Below are positions 49,941 to 59,046 of a stretch of DNA of 64,000 nucleotides, piece after piece. Position 1 is the first letter of the stretch. Each line of letters opens with the position of its first letter. The position numbers and the translations under genes are program-made. Source of the stretch: FEB-12 sp964503315 (GTDB lineage: Bacteria; Zixibacteria; MSB-5A5; GN15; FEB-12); contig CAZCZL010000010.1 in NCBI GenBank assembly GCA_964503315.1, forward strand, positions 62,001 through 126,000, read 5' to 3'. The notes below the pieces were generated by a model that saw only the letters and a list, made by a program, of their open reading frames with translations, was not told the DNA's origin and did not search any database.

Positions 49941-50182
49941 GGTTAAACCTCCTCGTCTGTATTGTTTGTTGTCGTTTTCCTGTTTGCGGTTGATAGTCAC
50001 GCAGTAAGTCATCGTAATCTCTCCAATCAATCTGTTTGTTCTTTCTGACAGGGAGTAATACAAGGGATATGCCAAACCAAACAAGACATTGCAGTACAAC
50101 AGATTACGATTTGCGTTGAAAATATGGTGGACAGCAAACTGCCATAGTGGCGCTGTTCGTGTGCCGAAACGGCAGTTAATCG

Positions 50183-50214
50183 GACAGAATGACACCGCTG
50201 GGTGTCATTCTGTC
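50183..50214. repeat. Perfect 14-bp inverted repeat
   Basis: GACAGAATGACACC (50183-50196) and GGTGTCATTCTGTC (50201-50214) with a 4-base loop, 10 bases after the HEAT-repeat gene's stop. No T-tract follows on the minus strand. It lies in the 283-base gap before hsp20, where I see no gene and no CIRCE element. Confidence 0.7.
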
Positions 50215-50223
50215 AAACTCGGA

Positions 50224-52446
50224 CTAGCCTCGAGAGAGTATCTCTGAGATCGCTTTTTGGAGCGGGGAATTTTTGAAGAGGAATTTTTGGGCCGCCGAAA
50301 GCGAGTCCCGGTATTCCCGGATTTGATTGATTGCCGGGCGGTCGCCGATAGTCGCCAATGCCTTGATTATCGCCAGGCGGAGGTCATCTTTGGAATGACG
50401 GCCGGCCGAAATAGTGGTCAGCTCATCTTCGTTAATAAGCACTTTACTCAGGAACTCGCGGGCGTCAGTGCCGCCAAGTTTGCCTAATACTGAAATGACT
50501 TTGATAGCTTCGCTGGAGTTGCGGTTGAGCAGGTCGGTCAGCATCGGAACTACCTCGGTCGTGCCGATCACGCCGATCGCCGCTATCGCGGTCTCACGGA
50601 TCTCATGGGAGGGATCTTCAGCCATCAGCAGCAGCAGGTCAACCGCTTCTTCCCCACCGATCTTCTCGAGCGCGGCGACGATCTCCCGCCGGACACGAAT
50701 GTCGGTGTCGGAGATGCGCAGGCGGAGCGGCGCGACCGCATCGGAGTCACGCAGATTCCCCAGCACGAAGATGGAGTTACGGACGAGGTACCACTTGTTA
50801 TCGGGGAGTTCCTGACGACCCATTTCCCGTTCAAACCAGTTATCATCGTTAACGATCCGGGAGAAGACGACAAGGGCGGATCTCCCCATCTCGGCCAGGA
50901 TACGGAGTGCCTGCTGGCGCACCTGTCGGAGCGGATGCGCGACTATTTGCGAGAGCGCGAACGCAATCTCTTCGGAGCCGACTGCCACCATGATCCGCTT
51001 GAGCTGATTGCCGGTCTCGTGGTCGGCATTGATCGTTTCCTTGATAAGCCGCTCGACTATCTCCGCGCGATTGAGCGACTCGAACGCCTTCTTCACCGCC
51101 ATGGAGTCGTAGACCGTGACGCTGCCATCGAGGACACGCCGACTGGCCATACAACTGGCTATCTCGGCCATGAGCGCGAATTTCCGCTCTCGAATAGCGC
51201 GCTCGCAGATGCGCCAGATCAACTCGGAATACTCGAAGGTCTCGCGACGCGCGGTGAGCTGGATCACGACACGTTTGACAAGATCCTCAAAGAGCTGGTA
51301 ATCCGTCTGGAAATTGAGCTGGTCGACTGCGCGAGAGACCAAACTGAGCGCCTGCTGACGGCGACCCGGATTTGAGTCACTCAGCAGTTCAGTGAGCCGG
51401 CTCAGGATATTATTGGCTTTCTCTTTTAGCCCGGTCTTGAGCAGACGCTCGAAAGCATCGGAGAATGGCGTTATATCGTACGAGATATTCCCCGGTGAAC
51501 AGTATTCTTCGAGCAGTGTCTCGATCTGCGAGACCGCCTCGGTCTTGATCTTGCCGGTGGAGCTTTTGGGGTCGATCGCTTTCGGCGCGGAATCATGCGC
51601 AGGGGCCAGGTTGAAAGTCGAGAGCTGCTTCAGGATATTGGCTGACTCCGGATGCAGTTCCGCCAGCTTGAGCAACGAGACGAAGGTCTTGACGTTCTTC
51701 TCCCGCTCGGTGTCACCTTCGGCCTGATTGGAAATAACCGCAGAGAGGCGTTCCAGTTCTTTGCGGAATTCGCGGTGCGGCAGCGAGGTGATGCGCTCAG
51801 GCATCAGGTAGCGAATGAGCGATGGCTGGAAATCTATCCCGTAATCCGGCAGGCCGGAGTCAAGTGTCTCCGCCAGTTGCGCCAATACGACCGGATCGGT
51901 GCCGAGTTGGTCGAGCGCGAAACGTCGGACAGAGAAGTCATCCTCTACTTCGCCGCGATACTGGCGCTGATCTTCAAACAGTTTGAACGCTCGCTCGGTA
52001 TTGCATTCGATCGACTTGATATTGCGCCGGGAGAGAAAGGTCATGAAGTGGTAATTGGGGTCATCCTGCTTGACACGTTTGACGAAGCGCTCCATGAAGA
52101 CGCCGAACTCTTTCATCGACAGATGCTGGTCGAACAGCAGGACGGTGATATCATTCATCTGCATCGGCTGGATGATCTGGGAATGGTAAACGGCATCCTT
52201 GAGTGCGATATTGGAGATGATAAGGTTGGTGCGCTGAACCGCAATCGTCACGCTCGACCGGAACTGGAAGAACTTGGCGAGCAGAAGAAACGGTTTTTCG
52301 AGAGCTTTCTGGCCGACCGGATGATCCGGCGAATAGATGGCGATCTTTTTGCAGGACATCGCCAGTTCACTGGCGAAGAGGTGGGACAATTCGTTGAGAT
52401 TAGTGCGCAGCAGCGCTTCGCTGACGGTCCTGGGTGAGTTGTGCAT
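50224..52446 (-). CDS. HEAT-repeat protein
   Basis: A 740-residue cytosolic-looking protein from ATG 52446 (GGAG seven bases upstream). The N-terminal 190 residues contain a helix/strand domain (HLFASELAMSCKKIAIYSPDHPVGQKALEK) of a type I do not recognise. The middle is helical. Residues from about 495 on form HEAT repeats (VRQQALRILAEMG, VRRREIVAALEKIGG-like VRREIVAALEKIG, IRETAIAAIGVIG, SEAIKVISVLGKLGG, LRLAIIKALATIGD). HEAT arrays are scaffolds for protein binding. It is third in an envelope operon and overlaps the PQQ gene by 47 bases. Confidence 0.8.
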   Translation of the reverse strand: MHNSPRTVSEALLRTNLNELSHLFASELAMSCKKIAIYSPDHPVGQKALEKPFLLLAKFFQFRSSVTIAVQRTNLIISNIALKDAVYHSQIIQPMQMNDITVLLFDQHLSMKEFGVFMERFVKRVKQDDPNYHFMTFLSRRNIKSIECNTERAFKLFEDQRQYRGEVEDDFSVRRFALDQLGTDPVVLAQLAETLDSGLPDYGIDFQPSLIRYLMPERITSLPHREFRKELERLSAVISNQAEGDTEREKNVKTFVSLLKLAELHPESANILKQLSTFNLAPAHDSAPKAIDPKSSTGKIKTEAVSQIETLLEEYCSPGNISYDITPFSDAFERLLKTGLKEKANNILSRLTELLSDSNPGRRQQALSLVSRAVDQLNFQTDYQLFEDLVKRVVIQLTARRETFEYSELIWRICERAIRERKFALMAEIASCMASRRVLDGSVTVYDSMAVKKAFESLNRAEIVERLIKETINADHETGNQLKRIMVAVGSEEIAFALSQIVAHPLRQVRQQALRILAEMGRSALVVFSRIVNDDNWFEREMGRQELPDNKWYLVRNSIFVLGNLRDSDAVAPLRLRISDTDIRVRREIVAALEKIGGEEAVDLLLLMAEDPSHEIRETAIAAIGVIGTTEVVPMLTDLLNRNSSEAIKVISVLGKLGGTDAREFLSKVLINEDELTTISAGRHSKDDLRLAIIKALATIGDRPAINQIREYRDSLSAAQKFLFKNSPLQKAISEILSRG

Positions 52447-53569
52447 GCTCATCTCCGTAACAGAGGATCCTTCCCGACTGTGTCGCGACAAAGACGCGAG
52501 TGCCGTCGGTGACCGGAGGGAACGCTATCGCGCCGACCGCTTTGGTCTCTGAGACCAGCGCGCCATCCCGCGCGTTCAGCACCACCAGTTTTCCCGACAT
52601 GGTTCCCGCGACCACATACTGGCCGACTAATAACGGAGACGCTTTCACCACCTCGATGATCGGATAACTCCAGACCAGTGAACCGTTGTTGCGACTCAAG
52701 GCGACTATCTCGCCTCCTGAGTGGCCGATGATGATCATCTCATCGTTCACGGCCGGTGAGGTCCAGATCGGACCTTTGAGTCTGGTCTGCCAGAGGACGG
52801 TGCCGGTGTTCGCCTGAATGCCGTAGACTTCTCCTGACAAACTGGCGACATACACGAGGTCGGAGACCGCAACGCCGCCGACCAAGGGACCATCCAATTT
52901 CACCTCGTATGCGAGATCGCCGGTGGATGCGTCAATCGCATAGAGGGAACCGTTATCCGAGGGCTGGAAAATGCGCCCATCGCCGTGCGCGAGTGGCGCG
53001 ATAAATCTTCCCTTGCCCGCAAAATTCCAGATCTGGTCGCCGGTCTTGAGGTCTAAACAGAAGACCGTACCATCGCTGGAACTGATTATTAGTCGGTCAT
53101 TTAGTATTATCGGAGCGGGCGAGGCATCCTTAACCGGAACCCGCCAGATAGCCTTCCGGCTCTTCAGGTTGATCGCCTCGACTCGGTTCCGCTGTGGGGA
53201 CAGCCCTACATACAGCAGGGTATCCTGCATCAGGACAGCGGTTTGGCCGGTCCCGGCCAACCGCAGACGCCCGTAGAGATCCCCCGACTCGGTATAGTAG
53301 AAATGGACCCGTTTCCCCGTTGTGGTGACCACGAGATGGTCATGATAGACAGTCAGCGGCGCGGCTGGGCGATAGCTGTATTTGTCATCCCACAGGAGGT
53401 CAAGCTTTCCGGAGAAATCCGCGTCCGGAGCAGAACCACTGGCGGCGAGATCGCCGCGGTAATTCGGCCAGGTAGTGGTCCCTTCCGCAAACCGCTCGGA
53501 GTACTTGAAGCGGCTCGTGCAGGAGAGCATGGCCAGCGATAGCAGTATGAGAAGCGTAACGCGGCGCAT
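52400..53569 (-). CDS. PQQ/BamB-like beta-propeller lipoprotein
   Basis: A 389-residue protein. It begins MRRVTLLILLSLAMLSC with a lipobox at about residue 17. The rest is a seven- or eight-bladed propeller of PQQ-like repeats (YRGDLAASG, AINLKSRKAIWRVPV, CLDLKTGDQIWNFAG, AIDASTGDLAYEV, GIQANTGTVLWQTRL, ALSRNNGSLVWSYP, VLNARDGALVSET). It may act like BamB near the outer-membrane assembly machine. ATG 53569 overlaps the previous stop as ATGA, so it is coupled to the HExxH-barrel gene. Confidence 0.88.
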   Translation of the reverse strand: MRRVTLLILLSLAMLSCTSRFKYSERFAEGTTTWPNYRGDLAASGSAPDADFSGKLDLLWDDKYSYRPAAPLTVYHDHLVVTTTGKRVHFYYTESGDLYGRLRLAGTGQTAVLMQDTLLYVGLSPQRNRVEAINLKSRKAIWRVPVKDASPAPIILNDRLIISSSDGTVFCLDLKTGDQIWNFAGKGRFIAPLAHGDGRIFQPSDNGSLYAIDASTGDLAYEVKLDGPLVGGVAVSDLVYVASLSGEVYGIQANTGTVLWQTRLKGPIWTSPAVNDEMIIIGHSGGEIVALSRNNGSLVWSYPIIEVVKASPLLVGQYVVAGTMSGKLVVLNARDGALVSETKAVGAIAFPPVTDGTRVFVATQSGRILCYGDEHAQLTQDRQRSAAAH

Positions 53570-56382
53570 CAGAAATTCCACCCGAAGAAAAAGTCAAAAT
53601 CGGTGCGCGGCGAGATGGTCTCAAAATCGGTCGTGCGAGCGAAGTCGAAACGAAGCTGCACGATGTAGCCAAGATTGACCCGGAATCCAGTGCCGAATGA
53701 ACCGTAGAACTGATCGAACTCATTATTCCAGGCGGCGCCAGTATCAAAGAAAAGCACGCCGCGAATACCCCGAAACGCCATGCCGCCAAATGGCAGACCG
53801 ATCACCAGGTCATCGACCAGCGGGAAACGCAGCTCATTCGAGGCGAAGAGGATATTCTTGGAATACCAGTAGTTCCGTTTGAAACCACGGAAGGACCAGC
53901 TGCCGCCAAGATACGCGCGCTGTGGCTCGATTCCCGCTGACGAGTAGCCGAAGAGTCGATTGGCGAACGCAGAGCTTTGGCCGAGACGGAAGTAGTGCCG
54001 GATATCGGCAAAACCCATCCGACTGAATGAACGGAAGTCAGATATCGATCCGGTGTGACCGACCGTGAAATTGTAGCGCCGACCTTCAATCGGACCGGAG
54101 ATATCCCAGAGCGAGTTGTCATAGATATAGGTGAGGTAGTTTGACCCCAGAACCGCTTCGCGCGGTTCACGGCTATAGCCCAGCTCCTTCTTGGAGTATC
54201 GAACCGATGTCGTGAACTCAAAGCGGCTGAATTTCGAGAACGGGTAGCTTATCAGACCAACGCCGCCAACCTGACGTTCATCGTAATACAGGTCGTAGTC
54301 GTTATAGTATTCATCGAAGAGGTGATAAAAGCCGACTCCCCAGTTCATTCGATGGGTCCGGTTGACATAGGTGACGCCGACATTAAACGAGGTCAGGAAG
54401 TCATCCTTGTTGTTGGACGTATTCGACAGGAAGAGATAGTACGCCTTGTTGCCGAGGATATCGGAGACCATTCCTTGGAAACCGCCGGCCGAACCATAGA
54501 CCGGGTCATAGCCGACGTTGGATTGCGCAATATCAAATGAATAGTCGGCATCGTACGAGATGGAGGCATCGGTGATCTCTTTGCTGATAGAGACCGGCGT
54601 CCAGGCAAGGGTCGCCGTGTCTGCCGGGTGCGGCAACGGTTCGGAATATTCCGGGAGAGTCATCTGATATATCTGGAACCCCTGATCCTGATAGCCGGTG
54701 TAGAGCAACTGGGTGCCATCGTGATTCATACGCGGATCAAACGCGCCCGTAACATAGGTTGATTGACGCGACAAGGTGCCATCATTGGCCAGAAGGAAGA
54801 GATTGTAACTCCCCTCTCGGTCGGAGGAGAAGTATATGCCGTTCTCGACAGATTCCGGCGTCTGGTCATGATAAGGTCCGAAGGTCAGTTGCGTGATCTG
54901 GTTCGAGACGGGGTCAAGAGAGAAGATATTCAGCGAGCCCGTTTTGCCATGTTCGCACCGGTCTGAGGCGAACAGAATGGAACGACCATCGTGCGAGAAT
55001 GTCGGGTCGGTGTCATAGTAGATATCATCCATCAACGGGCGATAGTCTCCGGAACTGAGTTCAAGTAGGTAGAGATCCGCAAAGCCGGAAGTGCGGACAC
55101 CGGAGAAGATGACCTGTCTCCCATCGGGGGAGAACTGTGGCGACCGCGCGGAGATAAGGTCATTGAATCGATACTCGCGAGTCACTTCGCGCTCACGCAG
55201 GTCATAGAGATATATCTTATCTGTCTCTTTCGATTTGCTGGCGAAAACGACCATACCGGAGTCATTGGCATCGATTCCCGAGCGGAGGAGATAAAGCGAC
55301 TCGAACTTGGAGGAACGTTCTCCCTTGATGAGCGTGTGCAGTTTATCGCTGCCGATCTCCTTCATATAGAGTCCGGTATACCCCATGCGATTGGCCATGA
55401 AAATGACATGGTCGCGCGGACCATTGCCGGAGTCCCAACGAATCGTGACGCCCTTCACGGCGTACCCACGCGGGCTGACCTGCTCGGATTCCATCTTCGG
55501 GAGTCCAAGGTCTTTGACCTCGGGGAAGTACTTCTTCATCAGCGAGTACTCCCACTTGCGGGAGACCTCATTGATATTCTCGCCGAGAGTGATCTCGACC
55601 ACTTCCTCAAAGCTCTTCCCTTTCGGCCAGTTCTCGTAGATCTGAACGATCTTGTCCGGGCCGTACGTAGAGTCGATGAACTTGCAGATCGACTCACCGA
55701 GCTTGTACATGAAGTAGGTTCCCTGGACAATATAGAGCCGGTCGATAGGAAGCAGGTTGCCATCGATGACCATATCTTTGATGATCATGTCGGCCTCGGT
55801 ATCCCACTCTTTCGACCAGAATTCGGCAAGTCCTTCGGTGAACCAGAGCGGCGGGTAGCCCATCTGACGGTTCGACACGCGACTGACGATATATTCCAGT
55901 TTGTCTATCTGGAAGACATGGACCATCTCATGCCGGATGACATGCTCAAAGTCGAAATAGGAGCCATGGAACGGTACCACCACTCGGCCCTTGAGGAACT
56001 CCGTGAATCCGCCAACCGATTCGCCGACCAGACCGGAGGTAACATTGGTTTGCGCGAAGTAGGATGGCGACGAATAGATGATCAACGGGATAGTGTGACG
56101 GACCTCATGGTTGAACTTGGCGGCCAACTCGCGGTAGGCGACCTCGGCGGTATGGGCGGCGATCTGGGCTATCTCCAGTTCATCTTTATAGAAATAGATG
56201 CGGAAATGCTCCGTGGTCATCACCTGCCAGTCGAAGGTGGTGTACTGGACCTTGTTTTTCCCGAAGTAGTACTGGGCATGACCGGCAACCGGCCAAAGCA
56301 GTGCGACCAGGGCAAGGATAGCCCCAGATAATGTAAGGAGATAGGTCCGCTGTCCGGTCGGTGGTCGCACCTGGTGTCCCAC
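53569..56382 (-). CDS. HExxH metallopeptidase-propeller-outer-membrane barrel fusion
   Basis: A 937-residue protein with a signal sequence ending near residue 36. Residues 50-300 form a gluzincin-like domain with HEMVH at 151-155 and the third ligand in WFTEGLAEFW (about Glu187). Residues 310-610 hold TolB/PD40-type propeller blades (SPQFSPDGRQVIFSG, DPTFSHDGRSILFASD, DPRMNHDGTQLLYTG). Residues 640-937 form an outer-membrane barrel with Omp85-like features (LGGSWSFRGFKRNYWY, ending FFGWNF). A surface- or periplasm-facing protease tied to a barrel is likely. The start is GTG with a poor ribosome site, so it may lie a few codons in. Confidence 0.82.
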   Translation of the reverse strand: MGHQVRPPTGQRTYLLTLSGAILALVALLWPVAGHAQYYFGKNKVQYTTFDWQVMTTEHFRIYFYKDELEIAQIAAHTAEVAYRELAAKFNHEVRHTIPLIIYSSPSYFAQTNVTSGLVGESVGGFTEFLKGRVVVPFHGSYFDFEHVIRHEMVHVFQIDKLEYIVSRVSNRQMGYPPLWFTEGLAEFWSKEWDTEADMIIKDMVIDGNLLPIDRLYIVQGTYFMYKLGESICKFIDSTYGPDKIVQIYENWPKGKSFEEVVEITLGENINEVSRKWEYSLMKKYFPEVKDLGLPKMESEQVSPRGYAVKGVTIRWDSGNGPRDHVIFMANRMGYTGLYMKEIGSDKLHTLIKGERSSKFESLYLLRSGIDANDSGMVVFASKSKETDKIYLYDLREREVTREYRFNDLISARSPQFSPDGRQVIFSGVRTSGFADLYLLELSSGDYRPLMDDIYYDTDPTFSHDGRSILFASDRCEHGKTGSLNIFSLDPVSNQITQLTFGPYHDQTPESVENGIYFSSDREGSYNLFLLANDGTLSRQSTYVTGAFDPRMNHDGTQLLYTGYQDQGFQIYQMTLPEYSEPLPHPADTATLAWTPVSISKEITDASISYDADYSFDIAQSNVGYDPVYGSAGGFQGMVSDILGNKAYYLFLSNTSNNKDDFLTSFNVGVTYVNRTHRMNWGVGFYHLFDEYYNDYDLYYDERQVGGVGLISYPFSKFSRFEFTTSVRYSKKELGYSREPREAVLGSNYLTYIYDNSLWDISGPIEGRRYNFTVGHTGSISDFRSFSRMGFADIRHYFRLGQSSAFANRLFGYSSAGIEPQRAYLGGSWSFRGFKRNYWYSKNILFASNELRFPLVDDLVIGLPFGGMAFRGIRGVLFFDTGAAWNNEFDQFYGSFGTGFRVNLGYIVQLRFDFARTTDFETISPRTDFDFFFGWNF

Positions 56383-56494
56383 GGGTTAGGAGGTTGCCTC
56401 TGTATATCTTATGACGTTCAGGGACGGGGATTTGTCCAGCCGTCGCCCCAGCCTGATATCTCTATATCGGACGAAATGATACGCTACTTTTGCC

Positions 56495-57481
56495 CTATTG
56501 GCGGATTCCCGTTTCATAGCCACAGGCGAGACATTTGCCCTTTTCCAGCCCGGTGACCCCTACCCGGTACCCCTTCCGGACGACAAGCTCCGCCCGACAG
56601 TTCGGGCAATAGGTGTTCGACTGGTCATCGGCGACATTTCCTAAGTAGACATACTGTAAGTGTGTAACAGCCAATTGCCGGGCACGGTTCAGGGTTGCCG
56701 AGGGGGTGGCCGGATGGGTCATCTTGTAATCCGGATGATAGGCGGAAAAGTGAAGCGGGATGGATTGCGAAACGGAGGCGACAAATTCTATCAGTGCAGA
56801 GAGGTCGGAGTCGGAGTCGTTCTCGCCGGGGATGATCAGGTTGGTCAATTCCAGATGAACAGCCGAGGAGGCTATGTGACGTATATTGTCGAGTACCGGT
56901 CCAAGCTTCCCTTTGCAGACCCTGCGATAGAAATCTTCGCGAATCGATTTCAGGTCGACATTCATGGCATCCGTGACCGAGATGAGCTTTTCAAGAGGCT
57001 GCGGATTAATGAATCCATTAGTGACCAGCACAACTTTGAGACCCTCCGCTCGAAGCAATGGGGCAACATCCATAATGTACTCAAACCAGACCATCGGCTC
57101 GGTGTAGGTGAACGCGACGCCGAGCGAGCGATGGTCAAGCGCGGATTGAACCAAGCGTTCTGGGGTGAAAAAGATGGTCGGGACCTTCTCCTGAGAGATG
57201 GACCAGTTCTGGCAATGGAGACATCCGAGGTTGCAGCAATTCGGGCCGGTCGAGAGGATGGTGGCGCCGGGATAAAAATGATAGAGCGGTTTCTTTTCGA
57301 TCGGGTCATTGGCGAGCGTGACTAGTTCGCCGTAGTTGTCGGTAAACAATTCGCCATGGCGGTTGAAACGTGAGCCACAGATCCCCTTCTTCCCGTCGGC
57401 GAGGTGACACTCGAGAGGGCAGAGTTCACATACTATCGCCCCGGCTGTCAATGCGCGACCATATGCGGCTGGCTTGAGCAT
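56495..57481 (-). CDS. amrS: AmmeMemoRadiSam system radical SAM enzyme
   Basis: A 328-residue radical SAM protein. An N-terminal Cys motif (CELCPLECHL, residues about 18-27) is followed by the cluster motif CCNLGCLHCQNW near 80-91, the binding of SAM (FTYTEPMVWFEY), and a C-terminal zinc-like set (YCPNC...CLACGYE). These match AmrS/PflA-like proteins, usually encoded with AmrA (AMMECR1) and AmrB (MEMO1); those are not adjacent here. The reaction is not known. ATG 57481 is used, after a five-base gap from the GT9-GmhB gene. Confidence 0.88.
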   Translation of the reverse strand: MLKPAAYGRALTAGAIVCELCPLECHLADGKKGICGSRFNRHGELFTDNYGELVTLANDPIEKKPLYHFYPGATILSTGPNCCNLGCLHCQNWSISQEKVPTIFFTPERLVQSALDHRSLGVAFTYTEPMVWFEYIMDVAPLLRAEGLKVVLVTNGFINPQPLEKLISVTDAMNVDLKSIREDFYRRVCKGKLGPVLDNIRHIASSAVHLELTNLIIPGENDSDSDLSALIEFVASVSQSIPLHFSAYHPDYKMTHPATPSATLNRARQLAVTHLQYVYLGNVADDQSNTYCPNCRAELVVRKGYRVGVTGLEKGKCLACGYETGIRQ

Positions 57482-57486
57482 GCTGA

Positions 57487-59046
57487 TCACTCGCGAAGTG
57501 ACGCGACCGCTTCGACCACTGAATCAAAGCGCGGCAGAGTTGAGTAGAGACCGCCCGAATGGAGAGATTCTTCTGTTGTGCGCCCGTGACCGGTGCGCAC
57601 AAGAATAGGTTGCGCGCCGACCACCATGCCGAGATTGAGGTCATCGAGTTTGTCGCCGATGACAATCGACCGGTGCAAGTTGATGCCCAGCGCGCGGGCG
57701 GTCTGTTCGGCCATACCGGGGTGCGGTTTGCGGCAACAGCAAGCCATGGTGTACTCTGGAACCGTGCCGAACGGATAGTGCGGGCAAGTGGCGGAAGCAT
57801 CGAGTCGGACAGAATCTGCGGCGAGCAGTTGCTCGAACCTATGCTGGACGGCGTGCATGGCGGAGACTGGAAAGATACCGCGCGCGACTCCGGATTGGTT
57901 CGAGAGAGAAACAAGTTTGTAGCCGAGCGAACGGGCACGCGCGAGCGCTTTGGTAGCGCCGGGAATAAGTTCGACTTTGTCAGGGTCTGAGAGATAGTGT
58001 TTGTCATGAATGAGGGTGCCGTCGCGGTCGAAGAAGATCGCTTTGCTCAGCGGATGCGCCAACCTCTCCCCTGCCTGCGCGGCGACCATAGCAGGAGTGA
58101 TGCGCGTGAAGCAGAACTGCTCGGTACGATGGCACGGTTTGTTGCCATGCAGCGAACAGGGGCGGCAGTATTCATCGACTTCGATCATCTGATCATGCAA
58201 TCCGCGGGGTGGAAAGCCGAGCGTGGCATGCGTCGGGCCGAAGACAGCGATAACCGGAGTGCCGACGGCGGACGCAAGATGCATAAGGCCGGAATCATTG
58301 GAAATGACCAACCGCGATTCGGAAAAAAGTGGCGCCAGATTCTCCATCGGCCAGTCGACACATTCAGTCAGTGAACCACCAAAACATTGTTTGGATTCGG
58401 TCGAAAGTCTATCCTGCGCCATGGCGACCCAGAGAATATGTGCCGCGTGTTGCTCAATGAGAAGTCGCGCGACCTGCTGGAATCGCTCGATGGGCCATTG
58501 TTTGGTGGTGTGTGCCGCGCCGGGGGCGATCACAACGAGATTCTGATGTTTCAATATCTCGGTTGCCGGAGGTGCGAGCTGTTCGCGGTGAATCACCGGC
58601 CGGCTTGCGTAAGGAATGATCTCGAATTCCTCCAGCGCGCGATTGTAGAGATCGATAGTATGCGGGACATCATCGGGCGTGGTGAGATGTCGGACAGTGA
58701 GCCACCGACTGAGGCGCCGTTTCGGATACGCCGATGTGCTCGCCGATTGAATGACTTTGCGGGCGAACCATGATCTAAGGTTGCCGTGCAGGTCAACGAC
58801 GAAGTCGTAATTTCTCTTGTCAAGGTCTAGGAGCAGATGAAAGTAGTCGCGGGTGGTGGCGGTTTCCTGGAGAGTGATGACGTCGTCGACACCGGTCAAC
58901 ATGGCGGCCACAGACGCAAATCTATGTTTGGTCAGGAACGAGATCCGGCTGTCCGGGTGGGCGATCTTGAGATTGAGGACCGTCGCGGATGTCAGGATCA
59001 GATCTCCCAGAGATCCGAGGCGAATGACCAGTATGCGTTTGACCAT
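57487..59046 (-). CDS. Fused GT9 heptosyltransferase and heptose bisphosphate phosphatase (GmhB-like)
   Basis: A 519-residue fusion. Residues 1-330 are glycosyltransferase family 9 (RILVIRLGSLGDLIL, VVIAPGAAHTTKQWP, LVISNDSGLMHLASAVGTPVIAVFGPT), which adds heptose or related sugars to LPS cores. Residues 340-519 are a HAD phosphatase of the GmhB type (AIFFDRDGTLI, SLSNQSGVARGIF, the zinc loop CPHYPFG...CCCRKPHPGM, and IGDKLDDLNLG). The two steps belong to the same heptose pathway. The start is next to the uppP stop, and amrS follows. Confidence 0.92.
   Translation of the reverse strand: MVKRILVIRLGSLGDLILTSATVLNLKIAHPDSRISFLTKHRFASVAAMLTGVDDVITLQETATTRDYFHLLLDLDKRNYDFVVDLHGNLRSWFARKVIQSASTSAYPKRRLSRWLTVRHLTTPDDVPHTIDLYNRALEEFEIIPYASRPVIHREQLAPPATEILKHQNLVVIAPGAAHTTKQWPIERFQQVARLLIEQHAAHILWVAMAQDRLSTESKQCFGGSLTECVDWPMENLAPLFSESRLVISNDSGLMHLASAVGTPVIAVFGPTHATLGFPPRGLHDQMIEVDEYCRPCSLHGNKPCHRTEQFCFTRITPAMVAAQAGERLAHPLSKAIFFDRDGTLIHDKHYLSDPDKVELIPGATKALARARSLGYKLVSLSNQSGVARGIFPVSAMHAVQHRFEQLLAADSVRLDASATCPHYPFGTVPEYTMACCCRKPHPGMAEQTARALGINLHRSIVIGDKLDDLNLGMVVGAQPILVRTGHGRTTEESLHSGGLYSTLPRFDSVVEAVASLRE

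Noticed and set aside
49941..50223. CIRCE or sigma-32 promoter ahead of hsp20/dnaK
   Set aside because: No TTAGCACTC/GAGTGCTAA pair is present, and no sequence fits the sigma-32 consensus well enough to report.
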